A program made the position numbers and the translations under genes. A stretch of 64,000 bases of DNA from Ligula intestinalis (Eukaryota > Platyhelminthes > Cestoda > Diphyllobothriidea > Diphyllobothriidae): NCBI GenBank assembly GCA_036362985.1, contig JAYGXS010000001.1:43412385-43476384 (forward strand), read 5' to 3'. Below are positions 39,001-45,236 of this stretch, one piece after another. Position 1 is the stretch's first letter. Every line of letters begins with the position of its first letter. The notes under the pieces are model-generated. The model worked only from the letters and a program-made list of their open reading frames with translations, was not told the DNA's origin and searched no databases.

Positions 39001-41483
39001 CTTCTCGATTCCTTACGCAACAGGCATTCGTCCTAAACACTGCTATACAGACAGTGATCACCAAGTACTCCATGCATTTAGATAAAGCCTACCGTTTGAC
39101 GCTTGTGACTGGGATTTACCAGATAACATTAAATTGCCTGGAAAGTGATGCAAATTGTCAACAATATTAACTTTTTTCACTTTTCTGACTTCCCTGGAAA
39201 ATACAATAGGCAGCACAGTAAGCGTTCGAAGGCGTTTTGAGACCATTTAGGCGCTTTATGGCGCCTTCACGCGGGAGCCCACCTTGCAAGAAGGTGTTGT
39301 TGTGGCACGTGTTGGAGTGTTTCGTGCACACCGCTCGTGTCCTCCCCCATCTCCGGTCTTCTCGACTTTTGTCTTGATATCGGACTCAGGTGTGGGAGTG
39401 GTGAGAGAGTAGGGTAGATGCTCCGCAAGTCTACTTTTACTGTAATGCCGCGGGAGTCGTCGCGTTGCTTCAGCTTGCTGAAGCTCGTGGTGGACATCGT
39501 CGAGAGCGCTGATCGAAATGTCAGCTGTATGCCTTCAAGTCTTTCCAGCCTTTACCCTCGGACAGTTGATTGGCCCTTCGCGGTCACTCAGCGCTTTGCT
39601 CGCCGTGAAAAATCTGGCGCGCTAAGAGTTGTGGCTTTGAGGGTTACCAGCCTACAGGAGAATTTTTGCTCTTTTAGAACTGAAGATTGGATTGCAATAG
39701 CTCTTTAGAGCTGTTGTTGTTATGTCACTCTGACGCAGGTGAAATCCGATTCGCCCTTTCAGAAGCCTAGTTTGTTGTTTGAGCAGGTCGTGTGCGACAC
39801 ATGCAGACGGTTTGTTTGTCTTTGAATCTCCCTACACCCGCACTCACCTCCAGTCCTCTTAACACCCGGAAAGGCTGGGTAATGAGGAGCGAGTTTTGTG
39901 GATGTTGCGCGAGTCTGTCGGTGCTGCATTCACTCCGTAGGGAACACCCTACGACGCCCCCATGTCCATAAACAAGTCGGGCTTAAACCCAGGTAATTGG
40001 CGCCGAGGGCACTGGCTGGCAATCGTCATCGGATTCCGTTCGCGAGTTTAAGCAGTCGGTAGGAGGGTGCTTCTGCACCTTCCATAGCCTTATGGACTCT
40101 TAAGTGAAAGTGGTATATCAGGTGGACTAAAAATAGAATGACCTTGCGCATCTTAGGTTTTCTTATCGCCAATAAAGCTTTGTTTGGTGTCAAGTTGCAA
40201 GTTCAAGTTACCTCTGTTGATTGTCTCCATTACATTACTTCTTCGGAAGACTGCTAAGTGACATTGACCCGTTTTGCGTACTGTACCAGTCGACACCGAG
40301 GCCAAACAAAACTCGATCAGAGGTGCGCTCGAAGTTAGGCCACAGCACAGGCTTAATATAGCTGGTCTCGACGAGGGTCCGAATTGTACCTCTGTTGCGA
40401 GCTGCGACAACAGAGTTGAAAAACTCGACGTGCTACATTCTTCAGCGATTGAGACTGAACATCGAAGGTCAAGGAACCACTCTTATGTTGAGACCGAGAC
40501 CGGGGGTAGACAACGAAGAACGTGCCCAAGCCACTACAGTCGCCTTTTTGGGTGGCATGAGGTGTCCTTGTGGTGCTGCAACAAGCGCGTACCGTCTCAT
40601 CCGAAGTGAAGTTGATGTAGCACTCAGTCTGGCTTAGCACCTCGGCAAGCATTAGGATTAGATTTCAAGAATTCAAAAGTTGCATTCCAGTGACTGTAAC
40701 TTCGGCTTCCTGTTGCTGGTTTCTGCTACTGCTTTTTGACTATGTCTCTGATGACGAATCCGCGACGGATTTCGAAAGGTAAGGTGAATAAAAGTATTGT
40801 CCCAGCGATCGAGTCGTCTTCTTCTCGATTACTTCCTGGGACTTGCATGTTCGCTTGTATTGACAAGTTATTGGTTTTATCATTGAAACCTTTTTTGCAA
40901 GAGGAGGTTGGAAGTTTTCAGTTTGACTCAGTTTTCAACTGACGAAACTCTCAGCTTGCACTACAAACGCGCCTTTTTTCGGTCGGCTACATAGGATTTG
41001 GATATTTAGACGTAACATGCTTGAGCGGTACAGCCTGCGAACAACAATAAATACTTTCAAGGCAGATATTGCCCTCAGTTTTAATTCTTCAGTTCTCTGT
41101 TAGACAATTGTTGGGCAAGGTTGCTTGCTTAAGACAGTGTTCCTGCTTTACAAACCGTCAATGTTGTAATAACCGGCTATGTTTTACCCCTGCAGGTCGC
41201 CAAACCAGACGGATCCTCTGAGTCGCATAGGTGGCCAATTTCGAGTGCTGCTCGTCAGAGAATCGCTGCGGTGGCCGACCTATTCCAGTACCTCACACTC
41301 ATTCGTCGAGGTCTCACAGGTACCCCCAGTTCTCTAGATTCCCCGCAAACATCGGATCGACCCACACTGACCTCGGCTGAGACGCAGAAAACCCTGCGTT
41401 GGCATCAGTTTGAAAATGTGCAGCGTCGGCGGGCAGCTGTCGCCCTGGCACGTCTTGGCTACGGCCTGCCCCTGCTTGAGTGA
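8930..41483 (+). CDS. RAB3IP: Rabin8-type Rab guanine-nucleotide exchange factor, six-exon gene
   Basis: This protein activates Rab8-class GTPases on post-Golgi vesicles and at the ciliary base through a Sec2p-type coiled coil. Recognised coding exons are 8930-9058, 9103-9171, 12417-12496, 24347-24611, 38394-38792 and 41196-41483, and all junction phases agree. The Sec2p domain is unmistakable (LQASLFEEANKM, then exactly 23 residues, then VLRAEVHALKELL). The C-terminal domain follows family order: EFVDW; VEDVSPCLDF; VEIEPL; CPLMTGQKC; SESHRWPISSAARQRIAAV; a final ALARLGYGL. From the ATG at 8933 it has about 408 residues, against roughly 380-480 in vertebrate RAB3IL1/RAB3IP. Flatworms probably have a single orthologue, so the symbol is a family label. 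The true N-terminus is uncertain. Confidence 0.88.
9103..9171 (+). CDS. RAB3IP: Rabin8 exon: middle of Sec2p coiled coil
   Basis: The exon has 23 codons and is phase 0 at both ends. Its acceptor is CTGACTTTAG and its donor is GTAAGT. The encoded peptide is rich in Ala, Lys, Gln and Glu and replaces, residue for residue in length, the segment between SLFEEAHKM and the LQAEV motif of vertebrate Rabin8. It is separated from the previous exon by an intron of only 44 nt. Confidence 0.87.
9905..10165 (-). mobile_element. Penelope-like element fragment: C-terminal GIY-YIG region
   Basis: The minus-strand frame at 10160-9915 encodes KPEKHFAATEHLLDTGHYV, then RTLRCLEAAYIRRSKPDLYKQ. This is the C-terminal half of a GIY-YIG endonuclease, with the H...TGH segment and the glutamate in the LEAAYI helix. 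It is the same family as the PLE at 52.4-53.3 kb, which has RTLRYMEASYI and KPDLCKQ. The GIY and YIG motifs and all of RT are missing, so this is a dead fragment inside Rabin8 intron 9172-12416. Confidence 0.65.
10166..12416. other. Rabin8 intron sequence without recognised features
   Basis: The stretch holds a 15-base poly-C run at 10423-10437 and otherwise no recognised transposon, tRNA or exon. Open frames here are short, lie on both strands and show no motif. Confidence 0.5.
12417..12496 (+). CDS. RAB3IP: Rabin8 exon: end of Sec2p domain
   Basis: The acceptor is CCCTCTTCAAAG and the donor is GTGAGT. The exon enters in phase 0 and leaves with two bases of a codon (CG). It encodes VLRAEVHALKELLRKSQDQQ, matching the VLQAEVAALKTLV segment that closes the Rab-binding coiled coil in vertebrate family members. 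The next exon completes the split codon as CGC (Arg). Confidence 0.87.
12497..15890. other. start of the 11.8-kb Rabin8 intron
   Basis: Little can be named here. There is one short copy of a dispersed repeat around 13645-13690 (family C, below), a (CT)n microsatellite at about 15359-15380, poly-C/G runs at 15124-15135 and 15711-15720, and GC-richer patches at 13.4-14.5 kb that resemble degenerate SINE material. No exon was recognised. Confidence 0.45.
15359..15380. repeat. (CT)n microsatellite
   Basis: About eleven uninterrupted CT dinucleotides in the Rabin8 intron. Comparable tracts are (GT)n at about 24022-24042 and 24279-24296, (AT)n at about 19677-19692 and 25206-25221, and (GA)n at about 63184-63196. 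Confidence 0.9.
15893..16187 (+). repeat. partial 5' duplicate of the pogo-like MITE
   Basis: This 295-base segment is a diverged tandem copy of the first 295 bases of the MITE that starts at 16188. It begins with the same terminal motif (CAGTAGTCGGCGGTTATTAA) after TA and includes the same internal hairpin (GGGCCCAGACCAAATTGGG) and the AAAAGAATGCT tract. It has no right terminus of its own. Confidence 0.8.
16188..16601. mobile_element. pogo/Tc1-type MITE with near-perfect terminal inverted repeats
   Basis: The left end CAGTAGTCGCCGGTTATTAA (continuing GCCCAC) is the reverse complement of the right end, which finishes ...CGACTACTG at 16601. The inverted repeat is at least 24 bases with no mismatch seen. 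TA dinucleotides flank both ends (16186-16187 and 16602-16603), the target duplication of the IS630/Tc1/mariner superfamily; a CAGT... terminus suits pogo/Tigger types. At 414 bases with no transposase frame it is a non-autonomous derivative. Further internal copies of the GGGCTTATTAGCCGG motif lie near the right end. Confidence 0.82.
16760..17560 (-). mobile_element. Penelope-like 3' tail, split by a foldback element
   Basis: The flanks at about 16790-16930 and 17430-17560 match consecutive parts of the PLE tails at 35230-35425 and 28400-28520, including shared GGCGTGATGATTGC, TTGGCCAAAYTGAG and GCCCGTGAACCATGA blocks. On the minus strand this is the region encoding the C-terminal SWFT...SINKCNDL...LNLAK stretch of the GIY-YIG family. 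The block is interrupted by an inverted-repeat element at 16938-17426. Confidence 0.65.
16938..17426. mobile_element. 489-bp inverted-repeat (foldback/MITE-like) element
   Basis: The element starts CCCCTAGTAACAAAGTGGAC and ends with its imperfect complement, finishing CTAGGGG at 17426. The arms (about 16938-17022 and 17320-17426) share GTGGACAAAATCCGG, CATCCGGATTT and CGCTTGGATTT in opposite orientation. It interrupts a PLE tail, which shows that it moved in after the PLE. I could not define a clear target-site duplication and it has no transposase, so the superfamily is unknown. Confidence 0.65.
18288..18643. repeat. inverted pair of PLE-end (hammerhead-like) repeats
   Basis: A minus-oriented copy (18288-18369) and a plus-oriented copy (18564-18643) share CTGACGATG, a hairpin closed by GGAGCC, GAAAGCTCAGAATAAAA and a downstream ATCGCGTCTTC block. 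The layout matches the ends of the PLEs elsewhere in the window (CTGAnGA, hairpin, GAAA, AATAAAA). No RT or endonuclease remains between them. Confidence 0.6.
19215..20762 (+). repeat. 1.5-kb AT-rich dispersed repeat, copy 1
   Basis: The sequence aligns with 24756-26303 in the same orientation along its whole length at roughly 75-80% identity by eye. The best block is around 19720-19800: ATGAGTTTTTGGATATTACT, then GAAGATGGCCATGTGG, then AAACAGCAGACCACATTGTCG. No terminal repeats, long open frame or known coding motif were recognised. It may be a transposon remnant or a segmental duplication. It lies upstream of the Rabin8 exon at 24347. Confidence 0.7.
20770..22610. other. Rabin8 intron without recognised features
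   Basis: No exon, tRNA or named transposon was recognised. There are short unsupported frames on both strands and a GC-richer patch at 22.1-22.6 kb next to a family-C repeat. Confidence 0.45.
22620..22790 (+). repeat. dispersed repeat family C
   Basis: The core is CTCAGGACGG..., AGGCTGCAATAGCT, TTCTTACT, then ATCCGAGCCGCCTMYTTTGTTT-like sequence and a CATCGTGCGCG block. It is shared with 63285-63430 (same strand). Shorter matches are at about 13645-13690 (opposite strand) and 39683-39706. The length and ends of the full unit are unknown; it may be a SINE. Confidence 0.6.
22791..24346. other. Rabin8 intron upstream of the linker exon
   Basis: No exon or named transposon was recognised. The stretch contains two (GT)n tracts (24022-24042 and 24279-24296) and the pyrimidine tract that precedes the 24347 splice site. 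Confidence 0.45.
24347..24611 (+). CDS. RAB3IP: Rabin8 exon: Ser/Pro/Arg-rich linker
   Basis: The acceptor is CACCCTAAG after a long pyrimidine tract; the donor is GTTGGT. The exon starts with the last base of the split Arg codon and ends in phase 0 (265 nt). It encodes a low-complexity linker rich in Ser, Pro, Thr and Arg (RPRVSSASRPSLSSS), like the phosphorylatable linker between the GEF and C-terminal domains of vertebrate Rabin8. It then gives KSLYEALTADGSCLLNPHSKYFK. The open frame also extends upstream through the pyrimidine tract, but that part is intron. The exon lies between two diverged copies of a 1.5-kb repeat. Confidence 0.82.
24756..26303 (+). repeat. 1.5-kb AT-rich dispersed repeat, copy 2
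   Basis: This is the partner of the copy at 19215-20762, starting just 3' of the Rabin8 linker exon. Both carry an (AT)n tract before the conserved ATGAGTTTT block and a shared ending TACCAAGTTWAATTTCGYCATGAA-like segment near 26270. Short frames exist (for example 25166-25375), but the two copies do not preserve them, so coding is unlikely. Confidence 0.7.
26573..26735 (-). repeat. tRNA-derived SINE, family B
   Basis: On the minus strand a tRNA-like head shows a GGTACCGAGGTAGAG-type A box and GGTTCCGGGTTCGAATCTC as the B box. A tail containing CTGGCTAATAAGTCAGA and TGGCCATTAAGGTCTC follows, running to GTCGGATCCACTCC. The same tail motifs recur at 26868-27190, 32766-32935 and 37055-37205, which marks this as a SINE rather than a working tRNA gene. 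Confidence 0.65.
26868..27190. repeat. tRNA-derived SINE family B, rearranged copies
   Basis: A GAGTGGATCCGACAAAGACA tail in minus orientation (26873-26945) is followed by a plus-oriented tRNA-like head with B box GGGTTCGAATCTC (27092-27104) and its own ATTACGTCCAATAAGCCAGA tail. This implies two tail-facing insertions or an inversion. The B box and tails are clear; exact ends are not. Confidence 0.55.
28207..28248 (-). ncRNA. hammerhead-ribozyme-like motif at the PLE end
   Basis: On the minus strand: TGTCT, CTGATGA, CGAATCC-GCGA-CGGAT, then a decayed GAAA (TAGA), CGTC and AGGCG. Stem I is TGTCT/AGGCG with two G-U pairs. Only the GAAA box is damaged. It is the 3' terminus of the PLE at 28195-29236. 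Confidence 0.5.
28500..28937 (-). pseudogene. GIY-YIG endonuclease domain of the PLE
   Basis: The family signatures are GVAHRPEATIR, SEVIYRIWCSCSQSDYVGEHGR (GIY and YIG motifs as VIY and YVG), RIAEQVAAVRRNDANSQVAAH (basic residue and His), SHTFKVVE and LLESWF, with the catalytic Glu in the last motif. Relative to the copy at 35.2-35.8 kb the YVGETG motif reads YVGEHG. The domain would cut target DNA during PLE insertion. Upstream the frame is broken. Confidence 0.75.
29239..29310 (-). repeat. tRNA-derived SINE, family A (tRNA-like head)
   Basis: On the minus strand the A box AGCTCAATGGTAGAGCG, a possible anticodon arm around GGCTGTACTAAAGCC and the B box GTGGGTTCGAATCCCAC make a near-complete tRNA cloverleaf. 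The anticodon stem has a mismatch, and the same head recurs at 30056 and 43607 with a shared non-tRNA tail elsewhere, so SINE is favoured over a true tRNA gene. It abuts the truncated PLE at 29236. Confidence 0.65.
29311..30055. other. region of SINE-A tail fragments
   Basis: Repeated tail pieces such as CACACTTGGGTCAATTTAAT and TATGGTGGATTCTATATTT occur between 29740 and 29960, similar to the tails at 30140-30190 and 43690-43915. They suggest several decayed SINE-A insertions without heads. No gene was recognised. Confidence 0.5.
30056..30200 (+). repeat. tRNA-derived SINE, family A, with tail
   Basis: The plus-strand head TCGTAGCTCAATGGCAGAGC (A box) and a diverged B box GTGGTTTCGAAGCCCAC are followed by a tail, TTTTCACAATTGGGTCAACT, then GACAAACTCTCCTAATA. 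The tail is the same as at 43581-43600 and 43860-43915, which defines the SINE body. Confidence 0.7.
30201..31405. other. Rabin8 intron without recognised features
   Basis: No exon, tRNA or named transposon was recognised. Only short unsupported frames are present. Confidence 0.5.
31406..31747 (-). CDS. hypothetical 113-codon frame on the opposite strand
   Basis: This minus-strand frame has a protein-like composition: acidic, with Arg/Lys clusters, few low-complexity runs, and a motif MSALRRLEFDVLRSTPVTPK followed by DLEDLDVHYDVLECDRYEIR and a basic tail TKQKTAAKRKQNK. A possible acceptor (TTTTGATGCACAG) lies just upstream of the first codons. I recognise no family. It could be an exon of an antisense gene in the Rabin8 intron, a transposon-derived exon, or chance. 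Confidence 0.25.
   Translation of the reverse strand: MMHRREDAMQTPFNQTYLHCNSPEDKTDYATGSGEMSALRRLEFDVLRSTPVTPKERPNQDLEDLDVHYDVLECDRYEIRFWELTPTKQKTAAKRKQNKGILPQVLTVGQDER
32725..33008. mobile_element. inverted-repeat composite containing a SINE-B copy
   Basis: Inverted end blocks (CTCACTTGTCCCGTTCTGCC, then TTGGGGC and CTCGAGC-like sequence at 32725-32768, and the reverse complement at 32966-33008) enclose a tRNA-like head. That head has A box AGTGGTTAGAGCC at 32782 and B box GGGTTCGAGCCT at 32819, followed by the family-B tail GACTGGCTGATGACGGCTAA. The same end block occurs once at 19150-19225 and at 36970-37055, so it is itself a repeat (family D). Confidence 0.6.
33164..33563. other. assembly gap (400 N)
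   Basis: Exactly 400 consecutive N in the 13.8-kb Rabin8 intron. The round number may be a placeholder rather than a measured size. Open frames spanning it are artefacts. Confidence 0.99.
33564..34940. other. Rabin8 intron without recognised features
   Basis: No exon or transposon could be named between the gap and the PLE-end motif at 34943. Confidence 0.45.
35168..35758 (-). pseudogene. GIY-YIG endonuclease with C-terminal tail, rearranged
   Basis: Motifs are GVVYRIWYRCGQSNYVGETG (GIY/YIG region), RIAEHAAAVRRNDANSQVAA, RPGHTKFYEAEILARGD and LIESWFTC with the catalytic Glu. These are followed by a tail SINKCNDLLNPYSVLRLNL ending at a stop near 35168. The first about 50 codons are not native: they come from an inverted duplicate of the domain's own middle part. 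Confidence 0.72.
35455..35797. repeat. inverted duplication (foldback) within a PLE
   Basis: Two arms of about 115 bases in opposite orientation are separated by about 112 bases. They share CTTGCGAGAATTTCGGCCTC, the TGTGTGGCCGGGTCTCGTCG block, GAGAATTGGCATCATTTCGC-like and CGTGTTCGGCAATT segments. Small differences between the arms show that they have had time to diverge. Confidence 0.75.
36156..36215 (+). repeat. solo PLE-end motif with perfect hairpin
   Basis: GGATTCC-CGAC-GGAATCC, then GAAACGTC, AGGCAAATAAAA and a TTGTTCCAGTGATCGCATC tail. It is the best-preserved right half of the hammerhead-like end, with the CTGATGA box lost. No coding part is attached. Confidence 0.6.
36216..36964. 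other. Rabin8 intron without recognised features
   Basis: No exon or named transposon was recognised in this stretch between a PLE end and a SINE. Confidence 0.45.
36965..37205. repeat. family-D block followed by SINE-B tail and head
   Basis: A plus-oriented family-D piece (CCGTTCTGCCTTGGGGCTCA...CTCGAAC, ending CAGTGGCTGGTAGTGTATGC) is followed by a SINE-B tail in minus orientation. Its conserved words are GACTGGAATGGCCATTCCTG and GTCATCAGCCAG. A degraded tRNA-like head runs to about 37205. Confidence 0.55.
37206..38393. other. Rabin8 intron upstream of the C-terminal exon
   Basis: No exon or named transposon was recognised. A short (GT)n tract lies at about 37211-37222. A GC-richer frame at 37645-37954 carries no known motif. 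Confidence 0.45.
38394..38792 (+). CDS. RAB3IP: Rabin8 exon: C-terminal domain, first part
   Basis: The exon has 133 codons, phase 0 at both ends, with donor GTAGAG. The acceptor TTTGTATTTGAAG is chosen because it follows a pyrimidine tract and joins ...SKYFK to EFVDW, aligning with LFAEFQAW/LYNEFRLW in vertebrates. An acceptor at 38369 would also keep the frame and add eight residues. Family motifs are VEDVSPCLDFADKKI, LSVEIEPLEG and CPLMTGQKCAFRLL. The middle carries an acidic/Ser-rich insertion that I do not recall from vertebrates. Confidence 0.85.
38793..41195. other. last Rabin8 intron (2.4 kb)
   Basis: The donor GTAGAG and acceptor CTGCAG bound it. It holds a short family-C match near 39683 and a PLE end with a nearly complete hammerhead-like motif at 40743-40785 plus tail to about 40870. 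Unsupported frames on both strands at 40.15-40.65 kb may be decayed transposon. Confidence 0.5.
40743..40785 (+). ncRNA. hammerhead-ribozyme-like motif at a PLE end
   Basis: The order is TGTCT (stem I), CTGATGA (core), CGAATCC-GCGA-CGGATTTCG (stem II hairpin with one bulge), AAA, then GGTA and AGGT where related copies have CGTC and AGGCA. Stem I would pair TGTCT with AGGCA/AGGCG. The core is intact; the cleavage triplet region has decayed here. It is followed by GAATAAAAGTATTGTCCCAG, as in the other copies. Confidence 0.5.
41196..41483 (+). CDS. RAB3IP: Rabin8 terminal exon with stop codon
   Basis: The acceptor is ACCCCTGCAG, phase 0. There are 95 codons and a TGA at 41481-41483. It encodes SSESHRWPISSAARQRIAAV and the hydrophobic FQYLTLIRRGL, matching the YYISP...RITSVCNFFTYIRYIQQGL block of vertebrates. 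After a Ser/Thr-rich insertion of about 20 residues it ends with a charged helix and ALARLGYGLPLLE, matching the SLAKLGYF ending. The protein therefore ends where the family ends, which supports a complete C-terminus. Confidence 0.88.
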   Translation, partial: VAKPDGSSESHRWPISSAARQRIAAVADLFQYLTLIRRGLTGTPSSLDSPQTSDRPTLTSAETQKTLRWHQFENVQRRRAAVALARLGYGLPLLE

Positions 41484-42300
41484 AAGCCCCCCCCCCTTCC
41501 CTCCTGCTCCTCCCTTGTCTCCCACTTTGCAAGTCTTTCCTCCACCTTTTTAACCATTTTCTCCTCGCGCGCATACCGTCTTCCAACTGCCCCCCTCGTG
41601 CAGACATTGGTATGCTGACCTTTCACTTGCAGACATCCAGTCGTGCCAACTCTGTGTCCTACTTTTATATCGTCCTCCTCTGGGTTAGGCTCTCCCCCTT
41701 GCTCTTTAGTTCTCTGTTTGATGACCAATTTGCACACATTAGTGCTGGCTGAATTCCATTTGCCACCTTGCCGGTCTGAGTGAGCAGCTGCCCCCTGGCA
41801 GATAAGCACTGACATGCACTCACCTAAGTTGTGATATTTTTCCCGTTTGTTAAACTACTGAGAACGTTTTATACCTTCTTTATATTTTTCTGTACATGTG
41901 TGCTTTTAGTGTTTGAGTAAATTTATGCATTCAGTTGTTCTATTTTTTGATGTCTTTAAACAGCGGAGCATTATGCTTTGTCTTCCATTCTGATTGGAAA
42001 CAGCAGGCATTTAGTGGACTTCTCCGTAAAATGTCAGTTTACCTCTGCTATCGGGACTCTGGTTGAGATCAGGCCTTAATTCTTTTCTAAACATCTTGAA
42101 AGTGCAAATAATGCCTTAGAATGTAGACTTGGTGGCTGATTTTACACATCAATTAGATACTCCAAGCATTTCGAGCAGACTTTTTTCGCTTTTAATACAG
42201 ATCAGACATTATGTTGTGTTCTGTGTTCAGTTTCTGAAGTTAGTTCTAAGAGGACCTCATTTGTAAACTGACAATAAATAAATAACGACAACGAAGTGCA
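41484..42300 (+). other. probable Rabin8 3' UTR with polyadenylation signal
   Basis: After the stop codon come a C-rich run and about 800 bases without a supportable gene. A polyadenylation signal cluster (AATAAATAAATAA, first hexamer at 42273) is the first strong one downstream. This makes a 3' UTR of roughly 800-850 nt plausible, though not proven. Confidence 0.4.
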
Positions 42301-43580
42301 GCAATGCGTTCGATTAAATTCCTACGATCGTGGAAGTGCCACTTCAACGCAACTGCAATATCAAACTAATTCACACCCGTCGACATCATCTCAGGAATCT
42401 TTTCCTTCACTTACTGCAAACCGTCGATTGTGCAAATTTGGTTATTTTTTATCGTGCACGTAAGTCTCTCCCACCTGGCTCGAGACTTTAAATATGCACT
42501 GATGGCGTTTCTCGAGTTGTGCGCACCGAATCCTACGAGGCCTTCCCTGTCTAGCTAGACGGCACCTGTCTGACAGAGGCATGAGCACCTGCGATCACTG
42601 TGGTGTCAATAACTTCTCTGCCGACGGGGTTACCGGGCTGATCCATGCTGCTAATTCTTTGTATTGATTTAGTTACCATTTTTATCTCTTGGTCTCCATC
42701 AATACCGCAAACGATCAACTGAAGGCTCCTCTTAAACTTGGGGGTAAGGTAGATTGTAGGCGATAAGCGGGCTGAGAGCGGTGCTCAGGGTGATTTTCGA
42801 GATGAGGCCACTGGTGATGTGGTTGGTCATTATGCTTTCTACAAGCTAATACTTAGGTGTTGTAGTCTCTTTATGCTCCTAATATTCGATTGAAGTTGCT
42901 CCCTCACCTCTTGAACTCCCTTTGCCGTTTACTGCTGGCAAATTTACTTGCGCATTAAAGCGGGAAAAAGTTTCTTAAGAATATGTTAGCGGTATTTCAG
43001 AAAAATTAATGTTTTATGTTTTAAAAGGCAGTGTGTAAAGCAAACTGTCCTTTTTGATTTGTCTGTCTGCTTCACCGTTGGCAGCGATAGCCGGAAAAAA
43101 AGCCCTCCCCCCGCCCAACTATGCATGAGCCTTTCGCTACGTTCTGGGGGGAGTAGGCTTATCGTTAGGGTTAATGTTTTAAGTTCGACGATGATACCCA
43201 TGTGAGCATTCACGAAGTCAAGTTAGGCGAACGAACGCTTTCGATTTATTCATCATCAAGTGACGAGATGACCGGGTGAAATGATCTACTTGTAGGACTC
43301 GTCCCTGCCCCCCCCCTTCCTCCCCACTGCCCCGTTGATCTCTTAACAATTTCCTTCCCCTCTTCCCTTAATTACCGCTGATTGGTTAAGGTTTTGGTTA
43401 GCGTTATGACTCAAATGTATTTATCCTTCCTGGAGCCCCGGAGTTTGTTTAACGTGGAATCTTGTTTATCACGAGGAAGTTAAGAAGGGGTTCGCGCATT
43501 TTTCGGTATTCCCATGGACCGTCCACGGAACTGTCAGATGGCAAGGTCATTCTATCACTGAACAAACAACTGCTGCGTGA
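42301..43580. other. intergenic sequence downstream of Rabin8
   Basis: No gene was recognised. A GATGATGAATAAATCGAAAG segment in minus orientation near 43235-43255 resembles a decayed PLE-end motif. A poly-C run occurs near 43310. Confidence 0.4.
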
Positions 43581-43690
43581 AGTTGACCCAATTGTGAAAA
43601 ATTTGCAGCTTCGGTGGGATTCGAACCTACACAGCGATGAAGGCTTTTGTACAGCCAACGCACTACCATTGAGCTATGAAGGCATGCCGA
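43581..43690 (-). repeat. tRNA-derived SINE, family A
   Basis: The minus-strand head has A box AGCTCAATGGTAGTGCG and B box GTAGGTTCGAATCCCAC, with GGCTGTACAAAAGCC in the anticodon position. The tail TTTTTCACAATTGGGTCAAC (43600-43581) follows. Further tail repeats run from 43690 to 43915, including ATTAGGAGAGTGTGGTAGAT and TCTGTCAAACACTCCTAATA. Confidence 0.7.
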
Positions 43691-43919
43691 AATTTTTAAT
43701 GTAATCCCACTTGGGTCGATTTAAACGCCCAGTCTACTGCTCGTAGGAAATCCACCATAACGGATACAGTGAGCTTACTTTCCAGGCAGGATTTCCTTAG
43801 TAATCATGTAGAATCCACCGGTATGACTACTAGGCTCACTTAATTATTAGGAGAGTGTGGTAGATTTGAATAATTGGGTCAACTTAATAATTTAAATCTG
43901 TCAAACACTCCTAATAAAT

Positions 43920-45236
43920 GCTACATGGGCTTAACTACAGCAACAACTGCCCCCTTAAAGTCAAACCATACTACGATATACCTACGCTATGTCTGTACAT
44001 GGAAACGCATTACAGGGTGATAATCACCAATCCGTATGAGATCCAGTGCCCATACGAGTTCTTTCAGACCAACGGGTATCAGGAAAAATCCTCTGAGATG
44101 ACTCGGATGCCGTAACGAAATGAAATGTAATCCAGCGAACCGGAAGCATTTAGATGTTTCTGAACCCTTAATCAGATCCAGCGGATCGTTCGAAAAAAAA
44201 CACCGCCCACAGGCCATGTCCAGCAGGCCACCAGCAGGGGACGCGAATCGATCTCTAACCAGGGGAAGACATTCGCTGTCTACCGGCTTTTTGCAACTTC
44301 AAAGGGGGTTAACTGCGGCAGACGAAGCACATCGTAAACTTTGACCCCGTTTAGATTGTGGGCCGAAGCGGTGATCACACGTCAATGCAGGTGCAAGAGG
44401 CCTTGGTGTCTACCGACCGCGCAGTCAACCGCGGCACTACCTTGTGAAACCGTCGGAGTCGGCATTTATCGTTGCAGTCAACACAGATAGGGGGCACCTA
44501 GACCGCGGCGGATCGATGGTCCATTTTGCATGTACAGTTGCGACATTGGCGGTCCAAGTATCCGACAAACTGTGCATGCAACCAGTGTGCTATACAAGAA
44601 CAGCTGTGCAATCTCCGGTTTCCCGAGACGGTAAGGATGTCTTGCAGCGTCTATGTAGCGGTTGTACTTGGAGCACTACGATAATCAGGCCAAATCCCAT
44701 GTTGTAGGTAAAAGGCAGAAGGCACCAGAATGAGGGTGCTGTTGTGCAAAGAACCTGAGCTGCTGTCTCAGGCGACAGTGGCCACCAGCGAAGCCACGGC
44801 TGATGTTGGCTACGTCCAGTCGGACCTGAGAGTGCCTGTGTGTGTGCTCGTGCCAGAGGGATGTCAGCTGCTTTTGCAGGATTCTGGAGCGAGCTCAAGG
44901 GATCTGCCATCGGTGTGTTGCTTTGCCCGAGGGGGTGCCACATTTAGAGGCCCCTGCTGCGTCGGCCGAGGGGTGGAGTGTTAAAGTTACTGTTTGGGCG
45001 TGCGTGTGTGCGCGTGGGAAAGTAGGCCAAGGGTTTTCGGGTCAGCGATTTTCGAACAATTGCCTGTGAAAATGCATGACCTTGAGGCGGTGAGCATTGA
45101 GAAAGGAAGGGGGATGACCTTGTTGGTCCTCCGCCACAGACCGGAGCAGGACACGGGTATAGGAACCCCCTGCCCACTTACAACAGGCGGCTTTGAGATA
45201 AATTTCACGATGGGCAAGAATTGACGTGCCTTAACC
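43920..45236. other. GC-rich intergenic block, function unknown
   Basis: This block is clearly richer in G and C than its surroundings and has overlapping frames of 70-117 codons on both strands. None shows a motif I recognise, and frames on opposite strands are equally long, which argues against coding. It is a candidate decayed retroelement or SINE cluster. Confidence 0.35.

Noticed and set aside
44120..45224. Coding genes in the GC-rich block at 44.1-45.2 kb
   Set aside because: Frames of similar length occur on both strands and in several phases with no recognised motif, as expected from a low density of stop codons in GC-rich DNA.
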